This document shows, piece by piece, positions 35,940 through 43,281 of a stretch of 64,000 bases of DNA. The stretch spans positions 1-64,000 of the forward strand of contig NZ_BMRX01000015.1 of NCBI RefSeq assembly GCF_014648855.1, given 5' to 3'. The number at the start of each line of letters is the position of its first letter. Position 1 is the stretch's first letter. The notes under the pieces were generated by a model. The model was not told the DNA's origin and made no database searches. It worked only from the letters and a program-made list of their open reading frames with translations. The position numbers and the translations under genes are program-made. Source of the DNA: Streptomyces parvulus (GTDB lineage: Bacteria > Actinomycetota > Actinomycetes > Streptomycetales > Streptomycetaceae).

Positions 35940-36812
35940 TCAGGCCGTCGGCAGGTGCTTGGCGAGGAACGTGCGGATCAGTGCGGCGACCTCGTCGCCG
36001 GCGCTCTCCAGGAGGAAGTGGCCGCCTTCCATCACGTGGATCTCGGCGTGGTCGGTGTCGCGGGCGAAGGCACGGGCGCCGTCGGGACCGAAGAAGGGGT
36101 CGTCCCTGCCCCACGTGGCGAGCACGGGTACCTGCCTGCCGCGCAGCCAGGCGTGCAGTGCCGGGTACAGCGGCGGGTTGGTCGCGTAGTCCAGGAACAG
36201 CTTCAGCTGCACCTCGGCGTTGCCGGGCCGTGAGATGTGGGCGTGGTCGAGGGTCCAGGTGTCCGGGGTGAGGACGCTGACGTCCTGGACGCCGGTCGTG
36301 TACTGGTCACGGATCGCTTCGAGCGTGAACGCTCCGCGCAGCGCGGCCTCGTTCTCCGGGGACTGCTCGCGCTGGTAGGCCCAGATCGGCCGCCAGGTGT
36401 CCGCGACGAAGCCCTCCTCGTAGCCGTTGCCGTTCTGGGTGATCACCGCGACGACCGCGTCGGGGTCGCGCAGCGCGAGCCGCCAGCCGATCGGGGCGCC
36501 GTAGTCCTGCACCACGATCGCGTACCGGCCCACCCCGAGCTGGGTGAGCAGCCCGGCGGTCAGGTCGGTCAGGGCGTCGAAGCCGTAGTCGAAATCCTCG
36601 GTGCCCGGGGCGTCCGAGAGTCCGAACCCGAGGTGGTCGGGGGCGATGACCCGGTACCCCTCCAGCTGTGGGATCAGGTTGCGGAACATGAACGAACTCG
36701 TCGGGAAGCCGTGCAGCAGCACGACGGTCGGCAGGTCCGCGGAGCCGGTCTCCCGGTAGAAGATCCGCCGGCCGTCGACGGTCGCGTACCGGTGATGAAC
36801 TGTGGCACTCAT
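35940..36812 (-). CDS. Alpha/beta hydrolase (haloalkane dehalogenase / epoxide hydrolase type)
   Basis: 290 residues, ATG with AGGAGG upstream. Features are the oxyanion loop LLHGFPTSS, nucleophile Asp103 in VVQDYGAPIGW (Asp rather than Ser, so it acts on carbon-halogen or epoxide bonds), an acidic residue in WGRDDPFFG, and the catalytic His in VMEGGHFLLE. The DHLGFGLSD motif is typical. It is divergent from a CGNR-type regulator with a 7-bp inverted repeat between, so it is probably induced by its substrate or a toxic compound. The precise reaction (dehalogenation versus epoxide hydrolysis) is open. Confidence 0.88.
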   Translation of the reverse strand: MSATVHHRYATVDGRRIFYRETGSADLPTVVLLHGFPTSSFMFRNLIPQLEGYRVIAPDHLGFGLSDAPGTEDFDYGFDALTDLTAGLLTQLGVGRYAIVVQDYGAPIGWRLALRDPDAVVAVITQNGNGYEEGFVADTWRPIWAYQREQSPENEAALRGAFTLEAIRDQYTTGVQDVSVLTPDTWTLDHAHISRPGNAEVQLKLFLDYATNPPLYPALHAWLRGRQVPVLATWGRDDPFFGPDGARAFARDTDHAEIHVMEGGHFLLESAGDEVAALIRTFLAKHLPTA

Positions 36813-36841
36813 CGTTCTAACCTCCTTGGGGCGCTTAAGGT

Positions 36842-36871
36842 GGTTACACGGTAAGCACGTCAGATGTAACC
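36842..36871. promoter_or_regulatory. Inverted repeat GGTTACA-N16-TGTAACC between divergent genes
   Basis: Perfect 7-bp arms at 36842-36848 and 36865-36871 lie midway between the hydrolase and CGNR genes. They cover plausible promoter boxes on the plus strand (TTACAC, 17 bp, TAACCT). Likely operator of the CGNR regulator. Confidence 0.55.
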
Positions 36872-36899
36872 TGTCAAAGGTCGAATGGAGGTTAGTTTC

Positions 36900-37424
36900 G
36901 TGATCGTGTCCCAGACGTCCGACGAAGGGCTGCTACTGGCCCTGCTGAACACGACGCCCACGGTCGAGGGCGTACGTGTGGACCGCCTCGCCGATCCGGA
37001 GGACGCGCGTGCCTGGGTGCGGGAGCACACCGGCGGCGACATTCAGGAAGACGTGGCACTCCTGCGCGCCACCCGCGACACGCTCAAGGCGCTGGTCGAC
37101 GGCGAGGCGGAGCCCACCGCCCTCGCCCCTGCTCTGGACGGCGTCTCCTACCGCGCCGCGATCGGCGACACCGGGATCGACTGGGAACTGGCGGCCCCCG
37201 CGGAGCACGCCCTGGCCGCCCGCGCGGCCGTGGCCTGGGACGCGCTCCGGCACAGCGCACCCGGCCGGGTCCGGCGGTGCGGGAACACGGAGGAATGCAG
37301 CCTCTTCCTCATCGACCATTCCAAGAGCAACAGCGCCCGCTGGTGCTCCATGGCAGGCTGCGGCAACCGCATGAAGGCGCGCCGCCACTACGAGCGACGC
37401 AAGAGGACGCGGTCGGAACCCTGA
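36900..37424 (+). CDS. CGNR zinc-finger transcriptional regulator
   Basis: 174 residues from the GTG at 36900, which has GGAGG at eight bases; the ATG at 36885 overlaps that ribosome site. The N-terminal part is the ABATE-type stress domain (LLLALLNTTP, AWVREHTGGD). The C-terminal CGNR zinc finger spans about 120-170: RRCGNTEECSLFLIDHSKSN, then WCSMAGCGNRMKARRHYERRK, with Cys ligands and the CGNR box. These are DNA-binding regulators common in actinobacteria. Divergent pairing with the alpha/beta hydrolase suggests direct control of that gene. Confidence 0.92.
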   Translation: MIVSQTSDEGLLLALLNTTPTVEGVRVDRLADPEDARAWVREHTGGDIQEDVALLRATRDTLKALVDGEAEPTALAPALDGVSYRAAIGDTGIDWELAAPAEHALAARAAVAWDALRHSAPGRVRRCGNTEECSLFLIDHSKSNSARWCSMAGCGNRMKARRHYERRKRTRSEP

Positions 37425-37448
37425 CCGCGCCGCCGGTCGCCGAACGCC

Positions 37449-37856
37449 TCAGCCGGTCGCCAGAGCCTTGGTCGCGGCGTCCAGTTCCTCGGGCATGACC
37501 GCGATCAGGACCTGGCCCTCGGGGGACTCGCACTCCACGATCGCGGAGCGGGGATTGACGGCCATCGCTTCGCGAGGCGAGGGCGGGCGTAGGCCGGTCT
37601 GTCGGAGACCTGTGGGCAGCACGGTCGTCCTCCTGCCCCAAGCGGCTTCCCAGGCCAGGGGGCCGGCGCCGTCGATGAGCAGGCGTCCCGCCTTCCAGCG
37701 GGAGCCCTGGGCGGGCCGCTTGAGCATGCACGGGAGCCCGACCGGTTCGCCGGCGGTCGTCGCGGTCGACCGGTGCTGCCGCTTGCGGCGCATCAGCCAT
37801 CCGACGAAAGCCGCGACGATCGCGAGAAACGCCAGTTCGATCACCCTCGTATTCAA
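37449..37856 (-). CDS. Small membrane-anchored protein (DUF2550-like)
   Basis: 135 residues. One N-terminal transmembrane helix (IELAFLAIVAAFVGWLM), a basic stop-transfer RRKRQHR, then a beta-rich domain (PCMLKRPAQGSRWKAGRLLI, WEAAWGRRTTVLPTG, IVECESPEGQVLIAVMPEEL). This shape matches the DUF2550/PH-like membrane proteins of actinomycetes. The TTG (37856) or GTG (37844) start cannot be decided; neither has a good ribosome site. It lies next to litB but on its own logic; no link to carotenoids is evident. Function unknown. Confidence 0.75.
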   Translation of the reverse strand: MNTRVIELAFLAIVAAFVGWLMRRKRQHRSTATTAGEPVGLPCMLKRPAQGSRWKAGRLLIDGAGPLAWEAAWGRRTTVLPTGLRQTGLRPPSPREAMAVNPRSAIVECESPEGQVLIAVMPEELDAATKALATG

Positions 37857-37906
37857 GCAGCCGGAGAGGGGGCTCGCCGCATCGCTGCCTGACCCTGCCC
37901 GTGCGC

Positions 37907-38308
37907 TCAGCGGCTGCGCCGGCGTCGGTACCGGGCGACCGCGACACCCGCCGCGAGTACGAGCGCCAGCGTCAGCGCTCCGCGCGCAGGGGACCGGCCG
38001 CGCGTGTGGTCACGCGCGGCCGGGATCGGGGGCGGGGGGCCGTCGCCGTGGTCCGGGGGCGGGGTGGCGGGTTCGGCCGCCTCTTCGGCCAGGCCCTGTG
38101 CGATGCTCTGCCACACCCGGGCCGGCGGGGGCGTCGGGAGATCCGGCTCCTCCACTCCCCGTGCCGCCATGACGACACGGGTCATGAGGTGCAGTTCCTC
38201 CCGGCAGCGCCCGCACGCGGCGACGTGCTGGAGGGCGCCGGCGTCGTCGTGGGCGGCGTCGTTGCCGAGTGCCAGTTCCACCAGACGTGCGGGGTCGACA
38301 TGCGGCAC
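37907..38308 (-). CDS. litB: LitB: zinc-finger anti-sigma factor for LitS
   Basis: 133 residues from the GTG at 38308 with GGAGG six bases before. The N-terminal ZAS-type zinc finger is HVAACGRCREE (His-x3-Cys-x2-Cys). A proline-rich linker follows, and one C-terminal transmembrane helix (LTLALVLAAGVAVARY) with arginines after it, so the zinc finger is cytoplasmic. Position after litS and litA fits the lit cluster described in S. coelicolor. It probably holds LitS inactive in the dark; that role is inferred from domain type. Confidence 0.82.
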   Translation of the reverse strand: MPHVDPARLVELALGNDAAHDDAGALQHVAACGRCREELHLMTRVVMAARGVEEPDLPTPPPARVWQSIAQGLAEEAAEPATPPPDHGDGPPPPIPAARDHTRGRSPARGALTLALVLAAGVAVARYRRRRSR

Positions 38309-38340
38309 CGTTGCCCTCCTGCCGGTGTGACGGGGACGGT

Positions 38341-39165
38341 TCACCCACGGTGCTCCGCGGACCTGCGCATCACCATGACGCCGGTCAGGGTGACCATGCC
38401 CGTCGCGGCGGCCCAGGCCAGCCACTCCTGCGAGGAGTTCGGGGCGAGGCCGGCGGCGTTGCCGCTCGATGAGGCGCGGGTGGTGTCGAGCGTCTGGGTC
38501 GCCAGTGCCAGGTTCTTGTCGTTGGCGCTGCCCCAGGCGTAGGCGACGGTGCTCGTGCCGTTCCCGAGGTTCAGGTCGGCCGGGCCGATCGCCACGGTGT
38601 CGGTGCCGGCGAGCACCACGTCGGCGGAGACCGTGCCGGCGTCGACCACCGCGCTGTCCTGCTTCGGGTTCTCCAGCCCCTTGAACAGCGGCTGCCCGCC
38701 CGCGCGGACGTCCACCGCCGGTGCGGCGGCGACATGGCGGACCGTCAGCCGGGACTGGCCGTCGCCGACCGCGGAGACGTCGTTGACGAACGACGTCAGC
38801 TGGGGTGTGCCGTCGGCGGAGAGGTGCGCGGCGATGGTGGCGTTCGCCCCGGCCGGGACCTCGACCTGCTTCTCGATGGCGGGGGTGCCGTCGGGGCCCT
38901 GGCCCGCCTCGAAGACCTGGATGTCGTAGGTGCCGGCCTTCAGGGACTGCGGGTCGGTCACCGTGCCGGGCTTGAAGTCGCTCAGCAGCTCGTCACCGTT
39001 GGCGTACACGTCGACGGTGAGTCCGGGGACGCCGTGGAAGACGGACACCATGCCCGAGTCGTCACCACCGCCCGCGGGTGCGGACACGGCGGGTGCGGTG
39101 GCGGCGAAGGCCAGGGCGCAGGCTCCGGCCGACGCGCCGAGGAAGAGCGGGATTCGGGAAGCCAT
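38341..39165 (-). CDS. litA: LitA: exported DUF4397 protein, membrane-anchored
   Basis: 274 residues from the second ATG (39165), with GAAGGG nine bases upstream. A signal peptide ends near AVSA. Two DUF4397 repeats follow (MVSVFHGVPGLTVDVYANG and LTVRHVAAAPAVDVRAGG). A C-terminal transmembrane helix (WLAWAAATGMVTLTGVMVM) sits before a short basic tail. It lies outside the cell and is transcribed between litS and litB. The name follows gene order in the S. coelicolor lit cluster as I recall it; biochemical function is unknown. It might relay a signal to LitB across the membrane. Confidence 0.8.
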   Translation of the reverse strand: MASRIPLFLGASAGACALAFAATAPAVSAPAGGGDDSGMVSVFHGVPGLTVDVYANGDELLSDFKPGTVTDPQSLKAGTYDIQVFEAGQGPDGTPAIEKQVEVPAGANATIAAHLSADGTPQLTSFVNDVSAVGDGQSRLTVRHVAAAPAVDVRAGGQPLFKGLENPKQDSAVVDAGTVSADVVLAGTDTVAIGPADLNLGNGTSTVAYAWGSANDKNLALATQTLDTTRASSSGNAAGLAPNSSQEWLAWAAATGMVTLTGVMVMRRSAEHRG

Positions 39166-39243
39166 GAGGATCATCCCTTCGTCGAGAGTGGCGCCCGTCG
39201 GGGCGGTCTCGTTGATGGCTCGTACCTGATTCGGGCACGGGCG

Positions 39244-39888
39244 TCACGACGGATGCGCCGTGCGGGGCGGATTCTGTTCGCGGGCCGCCGCGGCGGTCTC
39301 GTCGGCACGGCCCCGCTCGATCCCCTCCCGCAGCCGGAGCAGACCGCGGCGCGTGTGGCTCTTGACCGTGCCCAGCGGCGTCCCGGTGCGCTCGGCGATC
39401 TGCGCCTGGGTCAGGTCCTCGTAGAAGGCCATGCACAGCACCTCGCGCTGGCCCCGGGGCAGCCGCGACAGCGCGTCGACCAGCAGCACCCGGTCCAGGA
39501 CCTCGTCCACCCCCGCCTCCTGGCGCTGCCCGCCGGCGTCGTGGGCCGCGGACTCGACCAGGGCGAGGCGGCGCGTCCTGGCCGCAAGGGCGTCGACGAT
39601 CTTGCGGCGCGTGATGCCCACCAGCCAGCCGCCGAGCGGCCCCCGCTCCGGGCGGTAGCCGGCCCGCCCGCGCCAGGCGCCGATGAACACCTGCTGCGTC
39701 ACGTCCTCCGCCTCGTGGGGGTCGCCGAGCGAGCGGCTGGCCAGGGTGTGGACGAGGGAGCCCCAGCGCCGGTACACGGCCGCGAACGCGACCTCGTCGG
39801 ACGCGCACAGACCGCGGGCCAGCTCCGCCTCCGTCAGGTCCTCCCGCGGGCCTGCGGTGACGTCGGAGTGTCGCGCTTTCGTGCTCAT
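39244..39888 (-). CDS. litS: LitS: ECF sigma factor for light-induced carotenogenesis
   Basis: 214 residues, ATG at 39888 with AGGAGG at eight bases. Region 2 is EVAFAAVYRRWGSLVHTLASRS and AEDVTQQVFIGAW. Region 4 is LPRGQREVLCMAFYEDLTQAQIAERTG, followed by TVKSHTRRGLLRLR. Divergent from litR across a region with strong repeats, and adjacent to the carotenoid genes. In S. coelicolor LitS is the sigma factor required for light-induced crt transcription, and LitR controls litS. The zinc-finger protein downstream (LitB) is its likely anti-sigma factor. Confidence 0.9.
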   Translation of the reverse strand: MSTKARHSDVTAGPREDLTEAELARGLCASDEVAFAAVYRRWGSLVHTLASRSLGDPHEAEDVTQQVFIGAWRGRAGYRPERGPLGGWLVGITRRKIVDALAARTRRLALVESAAHDAGGQRQEAGVDEVLDRVLLVDALSRLPRGQREVLCMAFYEDLTQAQIAERTGTPLGTVKSHTRRGLLRLREGIERGRADETAAAAREQNPPRTAHPS

Positions 39889-39983
39889 GACCTGTTCCTC
39901 CTGCCGTCTGCGCGGACCGAGGCCGGGAGCCACCCCCGCGGCGGGATCCGGACGGCGTGGGGTTCGTTGGCAGCAGCCCTTGG

Positions 39984-40043
39984 ACAACAGTGTTGTGAGG
40001 GCAAACGACGCACACAACATGCGTCGTTTGTGCGTCGTAAGAT
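39984..40043. promoter_or_regulatory. litR-litS intergenic operators and leaderless litR promoter
   Basis: Three elements are visible. ACAACA-G-TGTTGT (39984-39996) is a perfect dyad. AAACGACGCA (40003-40012) and TGCGTCGTTT (40020-40029) are perfect 10-bp arms over seven bases. TGCGTCGT recurs at 40031-40038. TAAGAT (40038-40043) as a -10 puts the start point at the A of the litR ATG, so litR is probably leaderless. The repeats are the likely LitR binding sites. Confidence 0.65.
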
Positions 40044-40049
40044 GGAGGT

Positions 40050-41045
40050 ATGGGCCTGAACAGGGACGATGAAGCGGACACCGAGGCGGACGCCCGGGAC
40101 GCCGGCGGGCTGACCACCGGCGAGGTCGCGCGGCGCCTGGGCGTCGCGCCGACCACCGTCCGGTCCTGGGACCGCCGCTACGGCCTGGGACCCGCCGCGC
40201 ACACCGGCGGCCGGCACCGCCGCTGGACCGGCGGCGACCTCGCCCGGCTGGAACGCATGTGCGCGCTGACGGCGACCGGCCTCCCGCCCGCGGAGGCGGC
40301 CCGCCTCGCCCTCGGCGAGACCGCCCCGGCCCCGCCCCCGAGGCCCGCCCCGCCGGCGCCCCCGGCCACCGCGGAACGCAGCCGCGCCGGCAGCGGGCTC
40401 CGCCTCGGCGACGTGCGCCAGGAGTGCAAGGGCATCGCCCGCTCGGCCCTGCGGCTCGACGCCGTCGCCCTCGACAAGCAACTGGAGGACGCGATCGCGG
40501 AGCACGGACTGGTCGCGGCCTGGACGGAGGTGATCATGCCGACGCTCCAGGCCGTCGGACGCAAGTGGGAGAGCGCGGGCGAGCGGTACGTCGAGGTCGA
40601 GCACTTCCTGTCCTGGCACGTCTCCGGCGCCCTGCGCCGGCACGCGCCGCCCGTGGCCGCGGACCGGCCCGGCGCCACCACGGTGCTCGCGTGCGTGCCC
40701 GCCGAGAACCACACGCTGCCCTTGGAGGTCCTGTCCGCCGCGCTGGCCGAACGCGGCCTGCCGGTACGCATGTTCGGCGGCGCGCTGCCCGTCGAGTCGC
40801 TCGTGGCGGCCGTACGCAGGACCGGGCCGGCCGCGGTGGGGCTGTGGGCGCAGTCCCGCACCACGGCCAGCCGCCCGCTCGCCCAGCACGTCTCGGCGAT
40901 CGAGTGGGGTGTGCGCGGCGCCCGCAGGAAGCCCGTCGTCCTCACGCTCGGCCCCGGCTGGGCCGGGCAGACCTCTCCCGGGCTGCCGCACCCGCCGGGA
41001 CTGTCGGAGGCCGTCGCGGTGGTGGAGCAGGTCGTACACAGGTGA
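40050..41045 (+). CDS. litR: LitR: MerR-family photoregulator with B12-binding-like domain
   Basis: 331 residues. Residues 20-75 are a MerR winged helix (LTTGEVARRLGVAPTTVRSWDRRYGLGP). After a proline-rich linker, residues 115-320 match the CarH/LitR helical bundle plus Rossmann cobalamin-binding region (WESAGERYVEVEHFLSWHV; PLEVLSAALAERGLPVRMFGG). The cobalamin His-box normally reads ExHxxG; here it is ENHTLP, keeping Glu and His but losing Gly. LitR/CarH regulators repress carotenoid genes in the dark and respond to light via adenosylcobalamin. GGAGG is one base from the ATG, too close to act, in keeping with a leaderless message. Confidence 0.9.
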   Translation: MGLNRDDEADTEADARDAGGLTTGEVARRLGVAPTTVRSWDRRYGLGPAAHTGGRHRRWTGGDLARLERMCALTATGLPPAEAARLALGETAPAPPPRPAPPAPPATAERSRAGSGLRLGDVRQECKGIARSALRLDAVALDKQLEDAIAEHGLVAAWTEVIMPTLQAVGRKWESAGERYVEVEHFLSWHVSGALRRHAPPVAADRPGATTVLACVPAENHTLPLEVLSAALAERGLPVRMFGGALPVESLVAAVRRTGPAAVGLWAQSRTTASRPLAQHVSAIEWGVRGARRKPVVLTLGPGWAGQTSPGLPHPPGLSEAVAVVEQVVHR

Positions 41046-41160
41046 CAGCGCTCCTCCTGTCGGGTACCCGGCGGCGGTGCCGCCTGGCCTCGCCGGGCGG
41101 AACGTGCTCGGGTGGATCCGGTCTCCCGACGGGCGGAGGCCGCTGTCGAAGGAGGGGCGC

Positions 41161-42408
41161 ATGACGACACGGCACCAGGGGACCGCGGACACGGTCGTCG
41201 TCGGAGCGGGCCTGGCGGGTCTCGCCTGCGCGCTGGACCTGTGCCGCGCCGGACGGCGGGTCGCGCTCCTCGAGGCGTCCGACGGCGTCGGCGGCCGGAT
41301 GCGCACGGACCGGCGCGACGGCTTCCTGCTGGACCGGGGATTCCAGGTGTTCAACACCTCCTACCCCCAGGTCAAACGGCGCCTGGACCTGCGTGCCCTG
41401 CGCCTGGCCCCGTTCACCCCGGGCATCCTCGCGCACACCCCGGAGGGCCCCGTCCGCCTCGCCGACCCGACCCGCCGCCCCCGCGACGCCGGGACGCTGC
41501 TGCCCGGAAGGGCGCTGGACGCCCGCGACCTGGCCGCCCTCGCCGCGCTCACCGCCCGGGACGCGCTGCTCCCGGCCGGACTGGTCAAACGGGGCCGGGA
41601 CCGGTCCACCGCCGACGCCCTCTCCCGCGCCGGCGTGTCCGACGCGGTCGTCGGCGACATCCTGCGGCCCTTCCTGTCGGGGGTCTTCCTGGAGGACCGG
41701 CTGGAGACCTCCGCCCGCTTCTTCCACCTGGTCTGGCGCAGCATGGTCAGGGGGACCCTCTGCCTCCCGGCCGGCGGCATCGGCGCCGTCCCCGCCCAGC
41801 TGGCCGACGGCCTGCCCGACGCGGTCCTCCGGCTGGAGACGCCCGTCACGGAGGTCACCGGCTCCGGGGTACTGCTCGCGGACGGCCGGGAACTGTCCGC
41901 CCCGTCCGTGGTGGTGGCGACGGACGCCGCCACGGCGGCCCGCCTGCTGCCGGGCGGCGACCTCCCGGAGACCCGCACCGTCACCACCTACTACCACGCC
42001 GCGCCCCGCACCCCGCTGGCCGAACCCACGCTGGTCGTCGACGGCACCGGCGAGGTGCTGAACACCTGCGTCCCGAGCGAGGTCACCCCCACCTACGCGC
42101 CCCCGGGCACCGCGCTGGTCTCCACCTCCGTACTGGGCCCCGACCGCCCCGGAGCGGACGCCGACGTACTGCGCCGCCTGGCCGACCTCTACGGCACCGA
42201 CACCGGCGACTGGACCACGGTCGCCACGTACACGGTCCGCGACGCGCTCCCCGCGATGCTGCCGCCCTGGCCGACGAGCCGTACGACGCGCCGGTCCGCG
42301 GGCCGCTACGTCTGCGGCGACCACCGCGCGACCGGCAGCGTGCAGGGCGCGCTCGCCTCGGGCACCCGGGCCGCGCGCGAAGTGCTCGCCGACGGGGACG
42401 GCGGCTGA
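41161..42408 (+). CDS. litQ: LitQ: FAD-dependent oxidoreductase (amine oxidase/desaturase-like)
   Basis: 415 residues, ATG with GGAGG at five bases. The dinucleotide-binding fold is VVVGAGLAGLACALDL, followed by the FAD-fixing VGGRMRTDRRDGFLLDRGFQVF typical of CrtI/amine-oxidase flavoproteins. The C-terminus has GRYVCGDHRATGSVQGALASG, the second FAD motif. It follows litR by 115 bp. The name is given by position in the lit cluster as I recall it. The substrate is unknown; a carotenoid or isoprenoid intermediate is plausible. A 162-bp gap follows, so a second promoter may serve the next genes. Confidence 0.78.
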   Translation: MTTRHQGTADTVVVGAGLAGLACALDLCRAGRRVALLEASDGVGGRMRTDRRDGFLLDRGFQVFNTSYPQVKRRLDLRALRLAPFTPGILAHTPEGPVRLADPTRRPRDAGTLLPGRALDARDLAALAALTARDALLPAGLVKRGRDRSTADALSRAGVSDAVVGDILRPFLSGVFLEDRLETSARFFHLVWRSMVRGTLCLPAGGIGAVPAQLADGLPDAVLRLETPVTEVTGSGVLLADGRELSAPSVVVATDAATAARLLPGGDLPETRTVTTYYHAAPRTPLAEPTLVVDGTGEVLNTCVPSEVTPTYAPPGTALVSTSVLGPDRPGADADVLRRLADLYGTDTGDWTTVATYTVRDALPAMLPPWPTSRTTRRSAGRYVCGDHRATGSVQGALASGTRAAREVLADGDGG

Positions 42409-42570
42409 CCCCACCGGATCACATCCGCCGCATCCACCACGGGCCGGTGGGCGGAATACGCGGAGACGCGGAACCCGCGGCATCCGCCGAGAACACGGAT
42501 GCGCGGAGTACGCGAAGGACACGGACGACGGGCGCGACGGCCGCCGCGCCCCTGCGATCGGGAGTGGACA

Positions 42571-43281
42571 GTGAACCTGGACGGTGCGCGCGTGCTGGTG
42601 GCCGGTGCCACCGGCGTCCTCGGCGGTGCCCTCACCGCCGAACTCCGGGGCAGGGGAGCGCGACCGGTCCTGGCGGGACGCGACCCCGCGCGGCTGGCGG
42701 CGGCCGCCCGCGCCCACGAGGACGCGCCCACCGTCACGTTCGACGCCTACGACCCGGCGTCCTGCGCCCGCGCCGTCCACGACTCCGCGACGGCGTTGGG
42801 CGGGCTCGACGCCGTCGTCACCGCCTTCGGCACGGTCGCCTTCGGCCCGGCCGCGGAGACCGGCGACGAGATCGCCGAGCACCTGGCGGCCGTCAACCTC
42901 CTCGCGCCCACCGCCTTCTTCCGCGCCGCCTTCACCGTCCTCCGCCCGGGCTCCGCGGTCGCCGCCCTCACCGGGGTCGTCGCCCGCCGCCCCCAGGCCG
43001 GGATGGCCGACTACAGCGCCTCCAAGGCCGCCCTGAGCGCCTGGCTCGACGCGGCCCGCCGCGAGGTGCGCGCCGGCGGCATCCGCGTCCTGGAGATCCG
43101 GCCGGGCCACCTCGACACGGGCTTCGCGGACCGGCCCGTCGCCGGTACCGCCCCGCCGATGCCGCCCGGCGGCGACCCCCGGCGCGTCGTCGCGGCCGTC
43201 GCCGACGCGCTGGAGTCCGACGCCGAACTGGTCCTCACCGACCAGGACGGCACCCCCGTCGTCGAACGGCGCACCAGGTGA
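42571..43281 (+). CDS. Short-chain dehydrogenase/reductase in the carotenoid operon
   Basis: 236 residues, GTG at 42571 with GGGAG at six bases. The NAD(P) motif is VLVAGATGVLGGALTAEL; the active-site YxxxK is in ADYSASKAALSAWLDAARR; the strand-5 segment is ALTGVVARRP, where the usual catalytic Ser is replaced by Thr/Val context. Its stop overlaps the crtY start by four bases (GTGA), so it is translationally coupled to the late carotenoid genes. It might oxidise or reduce a carotenoid end group or act in precursor supply. I do not recall it in the classical crtYTU set, so the role is open. Confidence 0.85.
   Translation: MNLDGARVLVAGATGVLGGALTAELRGRGARPVLAGRDPARLAAAARAHEDAPTVTFDAYDPASCARAVHDSATALGGLDAVVTAFGTVAFGPAAETGDEIAEHLAAVNLLAPTAFFRAAFTVLRPGSAVAALTGVVARRPQAGMADYSASKAALSAWLDAARREVRAGGIRVLEIRPGHLDTGFADRPVAGTAPPMPPGGDPRRVVAAVADALESDAELVLTDQDGTPVVERRTR

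Noticed and set aside
42409..42570. GC-rich short repeats (GCGGA, TACGCG) considered as a CRISPR-like or mobile element trace
   Set aside because: Repeats are short, irregular and too few; better explained as promoter-region sequence.
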